Notes: generated from the letters alone by a model not told the origin. Positions 9,136 to 18,501 are shown, counted from the first letter of the stretch. The stretch is DNA of 64,000 bases from Microbacterium sp. MAH-37 (GCF_009758255.1 NZ_WSEN01000004.1:434001-498000); one strand, 5' to 3'. Program-made: numbers and translations.

Positions 9136-10518
9136 TTGTCCGCACGCATGCGCTACGCCATCCTCGGCACCGGATGGCGGTCGCAGATGTACATCGAAGC
9201 CCTGGCCGGGTCGCACGCCGATGACGGCGAGCTCGTCGCCTGGTCGGATCGCAACCCCGGACGGCTGGACTGGTTCGAGGAGCACCTGCGACAGACGGGC
9301 CACGAGGCGCCTGCTCGCTTCGATCCGGCCGAGCTGGCGGACGCGGTGCGTCGTCACCGGCTCGACCGGGTGATCATCACGACTCCGGACAGCACGCACG
9401 CGGCGTATGTGGCGACCGCTCTCGACGCCGGCGCTGACGTGATTGTGGAGAAGCCGCTCACCGTCGACGAGAACGGCGCGCGCATGATCGCTGCCGCGGC
9501 GACGCGCACCGGCCGGCGCGTGATCGTCGCCTTCAACTACCGGTACTCGCCGCGTAACACGGCGTTGCGCGAGGTGATCGCGCGGGGCGACATCGGCGAG
9601 GTCACCTCGGTGCATTTCGAATGGGTCCTCGACACCGTCCATGGCGCGGACTACTTCCGGCGCTGGCATCGCGATAAGCGCAACTCCGGGGGACTGCTGA
9701 TCCACAAGTCGTCGCACCACTTCGACCTGGTGAACTGGTGGATCGCAGACGCGCCGGTCCGGGTGTTCGCGAGCGGAGGCCTGCGCTTCTACGGCGCCGA
9801 GAATGCGCGGCGGCGGGGGCTGGGGCCACGGCCGGAGCGCGGATCGGAGGATTCCGCACTGCGGGACGCGTTCAGCTTCGACCTGCGGCAGGATCCGATG
9901 CAGCGCGCCCTGTACTACGACCAGGAACGCTTCGACGGGTACATCCGGGATCGTGATCCCTTCGACGAGGGGATCACGATCGAGGACAACCTCTCGCTCG
10001 TCGTCGACTACGCCCGCGGAGCGTCCATGACCTATTCCCTCAATGCGCACTCCCCGTGGGAGGGGTACGTCGTCGCGATCAACGGCACTGCGGGGCGCGC
10101 CGAGCTCACCGTGGTCGAACGAGGTGCCATCCTCATGCCGGACGGCTCGCAGCCGGTGGTCGATCCGAGTGCGACGCCGGAGGAGACGGGAGCGGAGAGC
10201 GGGAGGCCGACGCACGAGGGGCTCGTCGTCCAGCGCCATTTCGGACCGGCGGTGCGGATCCCCATCCCCCATGGCGAAGGCGCCCATGGTGGCGGCGATG
10301 CACAGCTGCTCCGCGATCTGTTCGCGGGCGGCGCTGATCCGGTCGGCCGAGTGGCATCCTGGCTCGACGGTGTCAGGTCGATGGCGGTCGGGCTCGCCGG
10401 CAACCGTTCGCTCGCGACCGGTCAAGCGGTCGCCGTCGTCGACCTCGATCTCGGGGAGGGGGCGACGGCACTCGAGTACGGGATGGCGACAGCCGGCGAG
10501 CGGGTCTCTCCGGCTTAG
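9136..10518 (+). CDS. Gfo/Idh/MocA-family oxidoreductase
   Basis: A 460-residue NAD(P)-dependent dehydrogenase that probably oxidises or epimerises the imported sugar. The N-terminal Rossmann motif is AILGTGWRSQMYIEAL, followed by the family signature VEKPLTVDENGARM (the lysine of EKP is the conserved catalytic/cofactor residue). A C-terminal alpha/beta domain contains GGLLIHKSSHHFDLVNWW. It is longer than the usual 330-390 residues because of insertions around 215-270 and near the C-terminus. The proposed start is TTG with AGAGAAGAGAG 5-10 bases upstream; ATG at 9148 is the alternative. It lies 50 bases behind the permeases and is probably co-transcribed with them. Confidence 0.85.
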   Translation: MSARMRYAILGTGWRSQMYIEALAGSHADDGELVAWSDRNPGRLDWFEEHLRQTGHEAPARFDPAELADAVRRHRLDRVIITTPDSTHAAYVATALDAGADVIVEKPLTVDENGARMIAAAATRTGRRVIVAFNYRYSPRNTALREVIARGDIGEVTSVHFEWVLDTVHGADYFRRWHRDKRNSGGLLIHKSSHHFDLVNWWIADAPVRVFASGGLRFYGAENARRRGLGPRPERGSEDSALRDAFSFDLRQDPMQRALYYDQERFDGYIRDRDPFDEGITIEDNLSLVVDYARGASMTYSLNAHSPWEGYVVAINGTAGRAELTVVERGAILMPDGSQPVVDPSATPEETGAESGRPTHEGLVVQRHFGPAVRIPIPHGEGAHGGGDAQLLRDLFAGGADPVGRVASWLDGVRSMAVGLAGNRSLATGQAVAVVDLDLGEGATALEYGMATAGERVSPA

Positions 10519-10534
10519 CGCGGCACGTCGCCGT

Positions 10535-11173
10535 TCAGCTGCGGCCCATGCGGGCGAATGCGCCCAGCACGGTGCGCTCGGAGCGGATCAGATACTTCTC
10601 CAGCTCGTCGGCCGCGGCATCCGGTCCACGCTGCAGGAACGCGTCGAGCACCGCCCGGTTCTTCCGCACGAAGGGCTCGTGCAGGGCGCGGGGATCATCG
10701 ATCTCGAGGAACGCCAGACGCAGTTCTGCGGCCACATCGCGGTAGGTGCGGGCCAGGCGGGGGCTGTCCGCCAGGGCGACGATCGCGTCGTGGAACGCCA
10801 TGTTCGCGCTGCCGATCAGGCGCCAGTCGGTGCCGCTCAGATGCGTCTCGGCTTCGTCGACGGCCGCACGCATGAGATCGACGGCCGGATGCTCGGGCTC
10901 GGCCTGTCGCAGCGCGGCGCACTCGATCACACGGCGGGCTCGGTAGATGTCGACCACGTCGGCCATCGAGGGGGACGCCACGGAGACACCGCGGTGGGGC
11001 ACGTGCTCGATCAGGCCCTGCTCGGCGAGCACCCGGAAGGCCTCGCGCAGCGTGTTCCGCGACACATCGAGGCGTTCGGCGAGCGCAGCCTCGGAGAGCC
11101 GGGAGCCGGGCGCGAAGTCACCGTCGATGATGCTCTGCCGCAGTACGTCGGCGAGCGGAGCCGCGTTGGTCAT
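10535..11173 (-). CDS. GntR-family (FCD) regulator of the 5-oxoproline operon
   Basis: A 212-residue regulator with an N-terminal winged helix (RLSEAALAERLDVSRNTLREAF) and a C-terminal FCD-type helical ligand domain (RRVIECAALRQAEPEH, MAFHDAIVALADSPRL). The ATG at 11173 is chosen because the palindrome ATTGTTCAACAAT lies just upstream; starting at 11221 would put this operator inside the coding region. It is divergent from the NRAMP-pxp operon, the classical position for a local regulator responding to an acidic metabolite, here perhaps 5-oxoproline or glutamate (inference). Its ribosome site is weak. Confidence 0.85.
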   Translation of the reverse strand: MTNAAPLADVLRQSIIDGDFAPGSRLSEAALAERLDVSRNTLREAFRVLAEQGLIEHVPHRGVSVASPSMADVVDIYRARRVIECAALRQAEPEHPAVDLMRAAVDEAETHLSGTDWRLIGSANMAFHDAIVALADSPRLARTYRDVAAELRLAFLEIDDPRALHEPFVRKNRAVLDAFLQRGPDAAADELEKYLIRSERTVLGAFARMGRS

Positions 11174-11205
11174 GGCTCCAGGGTATGCGCCGGGCGATGA
11201 GAAAT

Positions 11206-11240
11206 ATTGTTCAACAATCATTCTTCCATTGCCCTACAAT
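11206..11240 (+). promoter_or_regulatory. GntR-type operator and promoter of the pxp operon
   Basis: ATTGTTCAACAAT at 11206-11218 is a palindrome around one central base and matches the TTGT-N-ACAA style of FCD-type GntR operators. A good -10, TACAAT, lies at 11235-11240, so the operator covers the -35 position. The site separates the divergent GntR and transporter genes and could control both. Confidence 0.7.
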
Positions 11241-11282
11241 CGGGAGAACCCCTACCCGCCCACCAAAGACGATGGGATCCCC

Positions 11283-12560
11283 ATGTCCGACTCCCCACGC
11301 ACTCCCGCGAGCACCGAAGACGCTGCACGCCTGGCCGCGACCAAGAAGCGCGTCGGCCGCAGCGCCGTCATCGGAGCGATCTTCCTGATGGCCACCAGCG
11401 CCATCGGCCCCGGATTCATCACCCAGACCGCCACCTTCACGGCGACCCTGGGCGCCTCCTTCGCCTTCGCGATCCTCATCTCGGTGATCATCGACATCGC
11501 CGTGCAGCTGAACGTGTGGCGCATGATCACCTCGTCCGGCAAGCGCGCCGGCGAACTCGCGAACAGCGCCATCCCGTTCTCCGGTCACGTGATCGCCGTG
11601 CTGGTGATCATCGGCGGCCTGGCCTTCAACATCGGGAACATCGCCGGCGGCGGGCTCGGGCTGAACGCCCTGCTCGGGATCGACCCGAAGCTCGGCGGCC
11701 TGGTCACCGCGGGCATCGCCATCGCGATCTTCCTGATCAAGAAGGCAGGCAAGGTGATGGACATCGTGCTCGTCATCCTCGGCGTCGGCATGATCGTGAT
11801 GACCGTCATCGTCGCGTTCATCTCGCAGCCGCCGGTCGGCGACGCGCTGCGCCAGACCTTCCTCCCTGACACCATCAACTTCGCGACGATCACCACGATC
11901 GTCGGCGGCACCGTCGGCGGCTACATCACCTACTCCGGCGCGCACCGCTACCTCGACTCCGGCAACACCGGTCCCGAGCACGCCGGCCCCGTCATGCGGG
12001 CCGCCTCGAACGGCATCTTCGTCACCGGCATCATGCGGTACGTGCTGTTCCTCGCGATCCTCGGCGTCGTGGCATCCGGCGTCACCCTTGACCTGACCAC
12101 CCAGGCCGCGAACCCCGCCGGGCAGGCCTTCGGCGCGGTGCTCGGCGACGCGGGCATGCGCATCTTCGGCGCGATCTTCTGGGCCGCCGCGATCAGCTCG
12201 GTGATCGGCGCCGCCTACACCTCGGCGACGTTCCTCTCCACCTTCCACAAGCGATTCCTCGGTGGCTGGTCGCTGCAGTGGGCGACCGTCGTGTTCATCG
12301 TCGTCTCGCTGATCGTGTACCTCTCGATCGGCACCGCGCCGGCCGCGATCCTCGTGTTCGTGGGAGGCTTCAACGGACTGATCCTGCCGATCGGCCTCAC
12401 GGTGTTCATGTACATCGGGTGGTTCCGCGCCGACCTGCTCGGCGTGAAGCGGTACCCGCGCTGGCTGCTCATCGCCGGCACCCTGGTCACCGCCCTCACC
12501 TGGTACATGGGCGCCGTGTCGATCGGCCCGATCTTCGCCTTCCTCGGGATAGGAGCATAG
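11283..12560 (+). CDS. NRAMP-like transporter (YcsG type), probable 5-oxoproline or amino-acid permease
   Basis: A 425-residue integral membrane protein with about 11 hydrophobic segments, starting at [20 protein letters not shown], the NRAMP-type first helix with the GPG motif. The metal-binding DPGN of true NRAMP proteins is absent, so a metal substrate is unlikely. The same gene order (NRAMP-like protein followed by LamB/YcsF) occurs in the Bacillus subtilis ycs-kip operon. That supports uptake of 5-oxoproline or a related compound, although this is inferred. The ATG follows a leader of about 36 bases, and the gene ends 4 bases before pxpA. Confidence 0.8.
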   Translation: MSDSPRTPASTEDAARLAATKKRVGRSAVIGAIFLMATSAIGPGFITQTATFTATLGASFAFAILISVIIDIAVQLNVWRMITSSGKRAGELANSAIPFSGHVIAVLVIIGGLAFNIGNIAGGGLGLNALLGIDPKLGGLVTAGIAIAIFLIKKAGKVMDIVLVILGVGMIVMTVIVAFISQPPVGDALRQTFLPDTINFATITTIVGGTVGGYITYSGAHRYLDSGNTGPEHAGPVMRAASNGIFVTGIMRYVLFLAILGVVASGVTLDLTTQAANPAGQAFGAVLGDAGMRIFGAIFWAAAISSVIGAAYTSATFLSTFHKRFLGGWSLQWATVVFIVVSLIVYLSIGTAPAAILVFVGGFNGLILPIGLTVFMYIGWFRADLLGVKRYPRWLLIAGTLVTALTWYMGAVSIGPIFAFLGIGA

Positions 12561-12564
12561 GAAC

Positions 12565-13329
12565 ATGGCATCCATCGACCTGAACTCGGACCTGGGCGAG
12601 AACGTGCCCGATCGCATCGTGTCGGATGACGAGAGCATGCTGGCGATCGTCACCAGCGCGAACGTGTCGTGCGGATTCCATGCCGGCAACCCGGAGGGCA
12701 TCCGGCGCACGCTCGCCGCGGCCGTCGCGCACGGCGTCACGATCGGCGCGCACCCCGGGTACCGCGACTACGAGAACTTCGGCCGCACGAAGGTCGTCAT
12801 CGACTCGGCCACCCTGCAGGCTCATGTGGAGTACCAGCTCGGTGCCCTCGCCGGCCTGACGAAGGCGGTCGGCGGCACGGTCGCCTACGTCAAGCCGCAC
12901 GGCGCGCTGTACAACACGATCGCCCGTGACGAGCGGCAGGCGAAGGATGTCGTGGCGGCGATCCGCGCGGTCGACCCGAGCCTGGTCCTGCTCGGCCTCG
13001 CCGGCGGTGTCGTGCTCGAGGTCGCCGAGCGCGCCGGCCTCGCGGTCGCGGCCGAGGCGTTCGCCGACCGCGCCTACCTGCCCGACGGGCAGCTGGTCTC
13101 GCGCACCGAGGAGGGCTCGGTGCTGCACGACGCGAGCGCCGTCGCCGAGCGGATGCTGCGCCTCGCCGAGTCCGGCGTCATCCGCGCGATCGACGGCACT
13201 GACGTGCACGTCGAGGCGCAGTCGATCTGCGTGCACGGCGACAGTGAGGGGTCGATCGCCATGGCGGCCGAGACCCGTCGCCTGCTGGAGGCGTCCGGCG
13301 TGACGATCGCGCCGTTCGCCGGAGCCTGA
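12565..13329 (+). CDS. pxpA: 5-oxoprolinase subunit PxpA (LamB/YcsF family)
   Basis: This 254-residue cytoplasmic protein is one of three subunits that together hydrolyse 5-oxo-L-proline to L-glutamate using ATP. Family signatures are clear: DLNSDLGE near residue 4, SCGFHAG near 33, IGAHPGYRD near 60 and [10 protein letters not shown] near 109. The length matches the family. AGGAG in the end of the transporter gene serves as ribosome site. The next gene starts just after the stop, as expected for a tight operon with the PxpB-PxpC fusion downstream. Confidence 0.95.
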   Translation: MASIDLNSDLGENVPDRIVSDDESMLAIVTSANVSCGFHAGNPEGIRRTLAAAVAHGVTIGAHPGYRDYENFGRTKVVIDSATLQAHVEYQLGALAGLTKAVGGTVAYVKPHGALYNTIARDERQAKDVVAAIRAVDPSLVLLGLAGGVVLEVAERAGLAVAAEAFADRAYLPDGQLVSRTEEGSVLHDASAVAERMLRLAESGVIRAIDGTDVHVEAQSICVHGDSEGSIAMAAETRRLLEASGVTIAPFAGA

Positions 13330-13330
13330 C

Positions 13331-14131
13331 GTGACCGTCGTCGCCACTCCCGCCCAGCTCGAAGCGGCGCGCGCCGCCCGCGGCGCCTACCGCGAGGGGC
13401 TCGCCGAGCCGACCAGCGGGGTCGCCGCGGGCCTCACGCAGGCGAATCTCATCGCCGTGCCCGCCGACTGGGCGTTCGAGACGCTGCTCTACGCGCAGCG
13501 CAACCCGAAGCCGTGTCCGGTGCTCGAGGTGATCGAGCAGGGCGCGGTGGAGTCGCGTCTCGCGCCCGGCAGCGACATCCGCACCGACATCGGGCGATAC
13601 CGCATCTGGCGTGACGGCGAACTGGCCGAAGAGGTCTCGGACGCGACGGCCGCCTGGGACGAGCATCCCGACCTCGTCGCCTTCCTGATCGGATGCAGCT
13701 TCACGTTCGAGACCGGGCTCGCCGAGGCCGGCATCCCGATCCGGCACCAGGAGCTGGGCCGCAACGTGCCGATGTACCGCACCTCGATCGACTGCGAACC
13801 GGCCGGGCGCCTGCGCGGCGAGATGGTCGTGTCGATGCGGCCGATCCCTGCTTCCCGTGTCGCCGACGCCGTGCAGATCTCGGGGCGCACCCCGGCCGTG
13901 CACGGTGCGCCGGTGCACATCGGCGACCCGGCGTCGCTCGGCATCAGCGACCTGTCCCGGCCCGACTTCGGCGACGCCCCCGAGGTGCGCGACGGCGAGA
14001 TCCCCGTGTTCTGGGCCTGCGGCGTCACCCCGCAGGCGGCGATCATGGCCTCGAAGCCGCCGTTCGCGGTGACGCACGCACCGGGCTACATGTTCGTCAC
14101 CGACATCCCCGACGCGGAGTACGTGGTCTGA
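13331..14131 (+). CDS. YcsI/DUF1445-family putative hydro-lyase
   Basis: A 266-residue protein of the DUF1445 (UPF0317) family, which has a relative in the N-terminal part of vertebrate D-glutamate cyclase. Recognisable stretches are [45 protein letters not shown]-like [20 protein letters not shown] and [11 protein letters not shown]. The start is GTG one base after the pxpA stop. Together with pxpABC it may feed other 5-oxoproline precursors or isomers into the pathway; the reaction is not established by sequence. The stop overlaps the ATG of the next gene. Confidence 0.88.
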   Translation: MTVVATPAQLEAARAARGAYREGLAEPTSGVAAGLTQANLIAVPADWAFETLLYAQRNPKPCPVLEVIEQGAVESRLAPGSDIRTDIGRYRIWRDGELAEEVSDATAAWDEHPDLVAFLIGCSFTFETGLAEAGIPIRHQELGRNVPMYRTSIDCEPAGRLRGEMVVSMRPIPASRVADAVQISGRTPAVHGAPVHIGDPASLGISDLSRPDFGDAPEVRDGEIPVFWACGVTPQAAIMASKPPFAVTHAPGYMFVTDIPDAEYVV

Positions 14132-15819
14132 TGCGCATCCTCACCGCCTCCGACCGAGCACTGCTCGTCGAGGCCGCCGACCTCGACGAGGCGATGCGGC
14201 TGAACCTGGCGTGGGCCGGGGTGGCCGGCGTCGTCGAGCTCATCCCCGGGGCCCGCACCGTGCTGGTGCGGTTCGACCCCGTGCGCGTGAGCGCTGACGC
14301 GCTGGCCGCCGTGCTGTCGTCGACGACGGTGGATGCCGCACACGTGCCGCACGTCGGCGAGGTGACCATCCCGGTGCGGTACGACGGCGAGGATCTCTCC
14401 GACGTCGCCGCAGTGCTCGGCGTCTCGGCCGAGGAGGTCGTCGCCCGGCACCTCGCCGCCGAGTGGCAGGTCGCCTTCTCGGGCTTCGCCCCGGGCTTCG
14501 GGTACGCGGTCGGCTCGGACCCGCTCTTCGACGTGCCTCGACGGTCCTCACCGCGCACGCGTGTGCCCGCCGGTTCGGTCGCCCTCGCCGGGCACTTCAC
14601 CGGCGTGTACCCGCGCGAGAGCCCCGGCGGGTGGCAGCTGATCGGGCGCACGGATGCGGTGATGTGGGACATCGACCGCGATCCGCCCGCGCTGTTCTCG
14701 CCCGGGACTCTGGTGCGGTTCGAGCGCGCGGAGCGGGAGGTCGTGTCTCTCCCGGCTCCTGAGCGAGGAGCGCAGCGACGAGACGAAGGGCGCTTCGCTC
14801 GCTCAGGATCCGCGGAACAGCGAGACGAAGGACCCTCCGCTCCGGGCACGATCGAGGTCCTTCGCCCGGCACTGCAGCTTCTCGTGCAGGATCTCGGGCG
14901 ACCCGGCCACGCCGCACTCGGCGTCTCCGCCTCCGGCGTCGCCGATCGCACGGCGATGCGCGACGCGAACCACGCCGTGGGCAACGCCGCGGATGCCGCG
15001 GTGCTGGAGATCGTCGGAGGGGCCGCGCTGCGCTATCGCGGCGTCCCCACCGTCGCCGCGATCGCCGGAGCTTCGGGCGACATGGCGCTGCATGCCGCGG
15101 ACGGCAGGGAACGCGGCATCCGTCTCGGTGCTCCGTTCGCACTCGACGACGGGGACGAGCTGAGGCTCGGGCATCCCGGCCGCGGGCTGCGGTATGCGCT
15201 CGCCGTGCGGGGCGGCATCCTGAGCGCGCCGGCGCTCGGCAGCGCGGCATCCGACACCCTCGCCGGACTCGGACCCGCGCCGATCGCCGCCGGCGACGTC
15301 GTCGCCGTCGGCGATCCGCGCACGGCCCCGCATCCGGTCGATCCGGAGCCGCTCGCCCGTGAGCTGCCCGCAGCGGGGGAGACCGTGGAGCTGCGCATCG
15401 TGCTCGGCCCGCGGGAGGACTGGTTCACCGAGGCAGCGATCGTCGCGCTGACCGGCCAGGAATGGGACGTCACGCCGCGGTCCGACCGGGTCGGCATCCG
15501 TCTGCACGGCGAGACGCCGCTGGAGCGCGCCGTCGACGGCGAGCTGCCCAGTGAGGGCGCCGTGACCGGGGCGATCCAGGTGCCGCCGGACGGACAGCCG
15601 GTGCTCTTCCTGCCCGACCATCCGCTCACCGGCGGCTATCCGATCATCGGCGCGGTCGTCGACCGTGATCTCGACATCGCCGGACAGCTGCCGCCCGGGG
15701 CGCGGGTGCGGTTCCGGGTAGACGAAGACGTCTCGTCTCTCGCGGATCCTGAACGAGGAGCGCAGCGACGAGACGAAGGGCGCTCAAAGACCGACGAAGG
15801 GGAAGGGACCCCATCATGA
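14131..15819 (+). CDS. Fused 5-oxoprolinase subunits PxpB-PxpC
   Basis: A 562-residue fusion of the two KipI/KipA-like subunits of 5-oxoprolinase. Residues ~1-205 are PxpB, with GFAPGFGYAVG, PRTRVPAGSVALAG and YPRESPGGWQLIGRTD. Residues ~240-530 are PxpC, with DLGRPGHAALGVSASGVADR and VRGGI. Between them about 28 residues (~209-236, rich in Arg, Asp, Glu and Gly) are encoded by a dispersed repeat inserted in frame, and a second copy encodes most of the last ~30 residues. The linker copy separates the domains; the terminal copy extends the protein into the start of the carboxylase gene (4-base overlap). Function follows from pxpA alongside. Confidence 0.93.
   Translation: MRILTASDRALLVEAADLDEAMRLNLAWAGVAGVVELIPGARTVLVRFDPVRVSADALAAVLSSTTVDAAHVPHVGEVTIPVRYDGEDLSDVAAVLGVSAEEVVARHLAAEWQVAFSGFAPGFGYAVGSDPLFDVPRRSSPRTRVPAGSVALAGHFTGVYPRESPGGWQLIGRTDAVMWDIDRDPPALFSPGTLVRFERAEREVVSLPAPERGAQRRDEGRFARSGSAEQRDEGPSAPGTIEVLRPALQLLVQDLGRPGHAALGVSASGVADRTAMRDANHAVGNAADAAVLEIVGGAALRYRGVPTVAAIAGASGDMALHAADGRERGIRLGAPFALDDGDELRLGHPGRGLRYALAVRGGILSAPALGSAASDTLAGLGPAPIAAGDVVAVGDPRTAPHPVDPEPLARELPAAGETVELRIVLGPREDWFTEAAIVALTGQEWDVTPRSDRVGIRLHGETPLERAVDGELPSEGAVTGAIQVPPDGQPVLFLPDHPLTGGYPIIGAVVDRDLDIAGQLPPGARVRFRVDEDVSSLADPERGAQRRDEGRSKTDEGEGTPS
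14757..14840 (+). repeat. Dispersed GAGCGAGGAGCGCAGCGACG repeat inside pxpB-pxpC linker
   Basis: A copy of the short repeat seen in several places of the window (CCTGAGCGAG...GAGACGAAGGGCG), followed by a partial inverted and a second partial copy. It is in frame and encodes the interdomain linker of the PxpB-PxpC fusion. Its composition (GAGACGAAGGG core) is unlike the flanking enzyme sequence. Confidence 0.85.
15727..15787 (+). repeat. Dispersed repeat copy at the 3' end of pxpB-pxpC
   Basis: The core GGATCCTGAACGAGGAGCGC followed by AGCGACGAGACGAAGGGCG is nearly identical to the linker copy about 1 kb upstream. It encodes the hydrophilic C-terminal tail of the PxpB-PxpC fusion and ends about 30 bases before the carboxylase start codon. 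Confidence 0.85.
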
Positions 15820-17528
15820 AGAGGATCCTGATCGCGAACCGCGGCGAGATCGCCGTGCGCGTCATCCGCGCATGCACCGAGGCGGGCTACGCCTCGATCG
15901 CCGTGTACGCCGACCAGGACGCCGACGCACTGCATGTGCGCCTGGCCGACGAGGCGGTGGGACTGGGGGGCTCCACCGCCTCGTCGACATATCTGTCGAT
16001 CGACGCACTGCTTCACGCCGCCCGCACCTCGGGCGCCGACGCCGTGCATCCCGGCTACGGCTTCCTGTCGGAGAGCGCGGCGTTCGCGCGCGCCGTCGAG
16101 GGCGCGGGTCTGGTCTGGATCGGACCGTCGCCGGATAGCATCGATGCGCTCGGCGACAAGATGACCGCACGCCGCATCGCGCAGAAAGTCGGCGCCCCGC
16201 TCGCCGCAGGAACCGACCACCCGCTTGAAGGGCCCGCCGAGGCGGTCGCCTTCGCCGAGGAGCATGGCCTGCCGATCGCGATCAAGGCGGCGTTCGGCGG
16301 TGGCGGACGCGGCCTCAAGGTGGTCCGCGAGCTGGACGAGGTCGCGGACGCCTTCGACGCAGCCACCCGCGAGGCGATCGCCGCCTTCGGTCGCGGGGAG
16401 TGCTTCGTGGAGCGGTTCCTCGAATCGCCACGGCACGTCGAGGTGCAGGTGCTCGGAGACGGTCGCGGAGGCGTCGTCGTGGTCGGCGACCGGGACTGCT
16501 CGATGCAGCGCCGCAACCAGAAGCTCATCGAGGAGGCACCGGCGCCCGGCCTCACCGACGAGCAGCGCGAGCGCATCCACGAAGCCGCACGGCGGATCTG
16601 CGCCGAGGCCGGCTATCGCGGCGCCGGCACGGTCGAGTTCCTGCTCGCGGCCGACGGCACCATCTCGTTCCTCGAGGTGAACACGCGCCTGCAGGTCGAG
16701 CACCCCGTGACCGAGGAGGTCACCGGCGTCGATCTGGTGCGCGAGCAGTTCCGCATCGCGTTCGGCGACGGGCCCTCGCTCAGGGAGACCCCTCGGCCGC
16801 TGGGGCACGCCTTCGAATTCCGCATCAACGCGGAGGACCCGGGGCGCGGGTTCCTGCCGAGCCCCGCTCGCATCGATGTGCTGCGCATCCCCGGCGGTCC
16901 CGGCGTGCGCTGGGACTCCGGCGTCGAGGCCGGCGACACGGTGCAGCCCGCATTCGACTCGATGATCGCCAAGCTCATCGTGTACGCGGACTCCCGCGAA
17001 GCGGCGCTCGTCCGCGCGCGCCGCGCGCTGCGCGAGCTGCACGTCGAGGGCCCGGCGACGGTGGTCGGATTCGATCGCCTCGCCGTGGATGCTGCCGAGT
17101 TCTCCACCGACGGCTTCGCGGTGCACACGCAGTGGATCGAGCAGGTGCTGCTGCCGCGCCTCGACCCGCAGCTGCGGCCCGCGCCGGTGGAGGATGCCGG
17201 GCTGGCGCGCTTCCCCGTCGAGATCGACGGCCGCCGCGTGATGCTCGGTCTGCCGACGGCACTGCTGTTCGGATTCTCCGGCACGGCGGCATCCGCTCCG
17301 CAGCAGGCGGCAGCGGATCCCGCCGAGCTGCGGGCTCCGTCGCCGGGCACGCTCGTGCGCTGGCTGGTGGACGACGGCGCGGATGTCGCAGAGGGCGACG
17401 TGGTCGCCGTGCTGGACGCCATGAAGATGGAGACCCAGGTGATCGCGCATCGCGACGGGACCATCGCGCAGCGCGCGGAGGTCGGCTCGGTGCTGGCGCC
17501 GGACGGACTGCTCGCGACGATCGCGTGA
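15816..17528 (+). CDS. Biotin carboxylase fused to biotin carboxyl carrier domain
   Basis: A 570-residue fusion: biotin carboxylase (about 1-445; ATP-grasp glycine loop IKAAFGGGGRGLKVV, catalytic EVNTRLQVEHPVTEEVTG) plus a C-terminal biotinyl domain with VLDAMKMET, biotin acceptor K537. It would carboxylate its own biotin using ATP and bicarbonate. The start ATG overlaps the pxpB-pxpC stop (ATGA), so it is part of the pxp operon. No classical carboxyltransferase gene is adjacent; PxpB/PxpC-type domains are homologous to the carboxyltransferase part of urea carboxylase, so they may be its partner (inference). An acetyl-CoA carboxylase role is possible but less favoured by context. Confidence 0.9.
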   Translation: MKRILIANRGEIAVRVIRACTEAGYASIAVYADQDADALHVRLADEAVGLGGSTASSTYLSIDALLHAARTSGADAVHPGYGFLSESAAFARAVEGAGLVWIGPSPDSIDALGDKMTARRIAQKVGAPLAAGTDHPLEGPAEAVAFAEEHGLPIAIKAAFGGGGRGLKVVRELDEVADAFDAATREAIAAFGRGECFVERFLESPRHVEVQVLGDGRGGVVVVGDRDCSMQRRNQKLIEEAPAPGLTDEQRERIHEAARRICAEAGYRGAGTVEFLLAADGTISFLEVNTRLQVEHPVTEEVTGVDLVREQFRIAFGDGPSLRETPRPLGHAFEFRINAEDPGRGFLPSPARIDVLRIPGGPGVRWDSGVEAGDTVQPAFDSMIAKLIVYADSREAALVRARRALRELHVEGPATVVGFDRLAVDAAEFSTDGFAVHTQWIEQVLLPRLDPQLRPAPVEDAGLARFPVEIDGRRVMLGLPTALLFGFSGTAASAPQQAAADPAELRAPSPGTLVRWLVDDGADVAEGDVVAVLDAMKMETQVIAHRDGTIAQRAEVGSVLAPDGLLATIA

Positions 17529-17556
17529 CGGCCGACTGCGAGGAGGAGGAGCGGAC

Positions 17557-18204
17557 ATGCGGATCGCCGTGCTGGGCGCAACCGGGCGTACCGGGCGTGC
17601 CGTGATCTCGGCAGCGGTCGCCGCGGGCCACGAGGTCGTCGCCTACGTGCGCCGGCCGGAGGCGGTCATCCGTGCAGATGGTGTGCGCCCTGTCGGCGGG
17701 GAAGTTGACGACGTCGACACGATGGCCGCGGCGCTGATCGGCTGCGACGCGGTGGTCGTGACACTCGGCACGACGGTCACCCGGCCGACGGCACCGGTCA
17801 TGTGGACCGCGATTCCGACCGTGATCGATGCGTGCCAGGTGGCCGGCGTCGCACGGGTCATCGTGCTCTCCGCGCTCGGCGTGGGGGAGACGCTCGCCGC
17901 CGTTCGATTCCCGTATCGACTCGTCGTCAGGACGGCGCTCATCGCCCCGTTCCGCGATCATGTCGCGGGTGAGAGCCTGCTCGTCGGCAGCGGCCTGGAG
18001 TGGACGACGATCCACCCGGGACTGCTCGGAGACGGTGCGGCCACGGCCGATCCGCTGGTGGTCGACGCCGCATCCCGGCGGGCGATGCCCGGCTGGCCGC
18101 GCACCGAGAGAGCGGATGTCGCGGCGGTGATGCTGCGCATCATCGACGATCCTGAGACATTCGGCAGGCGCCTCGTCGTGCTGTCGGAGCCGCAGGCTGC
18201 ATGA
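17557..18204 (+). CDS. NAD(P)-binding NmrA/SDR-like protein
   Basis: A 215-residue protein with an N-terminal Rossmann motif GATGRTGRAV and the pattern of atypical short-chain dehydrogenases related to flavin reductase/NmrA proteins (AYVRRPEAV, VVVTLGTT, VIVLSALGVGET, WTTIHPGLL). The usual SDR catalytic Tyr-Lys pair is not evident, so it may be a reductase with a modified site or a sensor protein. A run of GAGGAGGAGGAG is its ribosome site, 28 bases after the carboxylase stop; it is probably the last gene of the pxp transcript. Its role in 5-oxoproline metabolism is unclear. Confidence 0.8.
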   Translation: MRIAVLGATGRTGRAVISAAVAAGHEVVAYVRRPEAVIRADGVRPVGGEVDDVDTMAAALIGCDAVVVTLGTTVTRPTAPVMWTAIPTVIDACQVAGVARVIVLSALGVGETLAAVRFPYRLVVRTALIAPFRDHVAGESLLVGSGLEWTTIHPGLLGDGAATADPLVVDAASRRAMPGWPRTERADVAAVMLRIIDDPETFGRRLVVLSEPQAA

Positions 18205-18215
18205 GCGGTGGTGTT

Positions 18216-18256
18216 CGGGAGGAGGGAACGGGACTCCCCATCCCGCCCTCCTCCCG
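18216..18256 (+). terminator. Terminator hairpin after the pxp operon
   Basis: CGGGAGGAGGG (18216-18226) pairs perfectly with CCCTCCTCCCG (18246-18256); inside, CGGGA and TCCCG form a second short stem. It begins 11 bases after the stop of the NAD(P)-binding protein. There is no T-run. Confidence 0.65.
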
Positions 18257-18415
18257 GTGCTGCGGGCAGGGCCCCCATGCCTCGCAGCCACTCCTCGCGG
18301 ACGTACGCCGAAACGGCCGCGGAGAGCTTCACCGTTCCTCGGAGCACGATCCCGTCGGGTGCCGGGTGGCGTCGGAACGATCGGACGGCGATCCCCATCG
18401 CCGCCCATTGATTTG

Positions 18416-18435
18416 TTGATTGAGGGTCCAATCAA
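18416..18435. promoter_or_regulatory. Probable TetR operator
   Basis: TTGATTG and CAATCAA form a perfect inverted repeat around AGGGTC, and a further TCAACA extends the right arm. It lies about 67 bases upstream of the TetR gene and likely mediates autoregulation. The rest of 18257-18501 shows no convincing gene. Confidence 0.6.
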
Positions 18436-18501
18436 TCAACACGATAGCATCATCGGGGAACATTGAGGAGCCGCGATCGAGCATCGGGAAGGAGTCCGAG
18501 G

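Noticed and set aside
11174-11221. ATG at 11221 as start of the GntR regulator
   Set aside because: It would place the palindromic operator inside the coding sequence; ATG 11173 begins at the conserved region.
17958-18431. Reverse-strand open frame of about 157 codons starting at the TetR palindrome, with GC-rich third positions in its first part
   Set aside because: It runs through the terminator hairpin at 18216-18256 and antisense through the NAD(P)-binding protein gene, and shows no recognisable domain.
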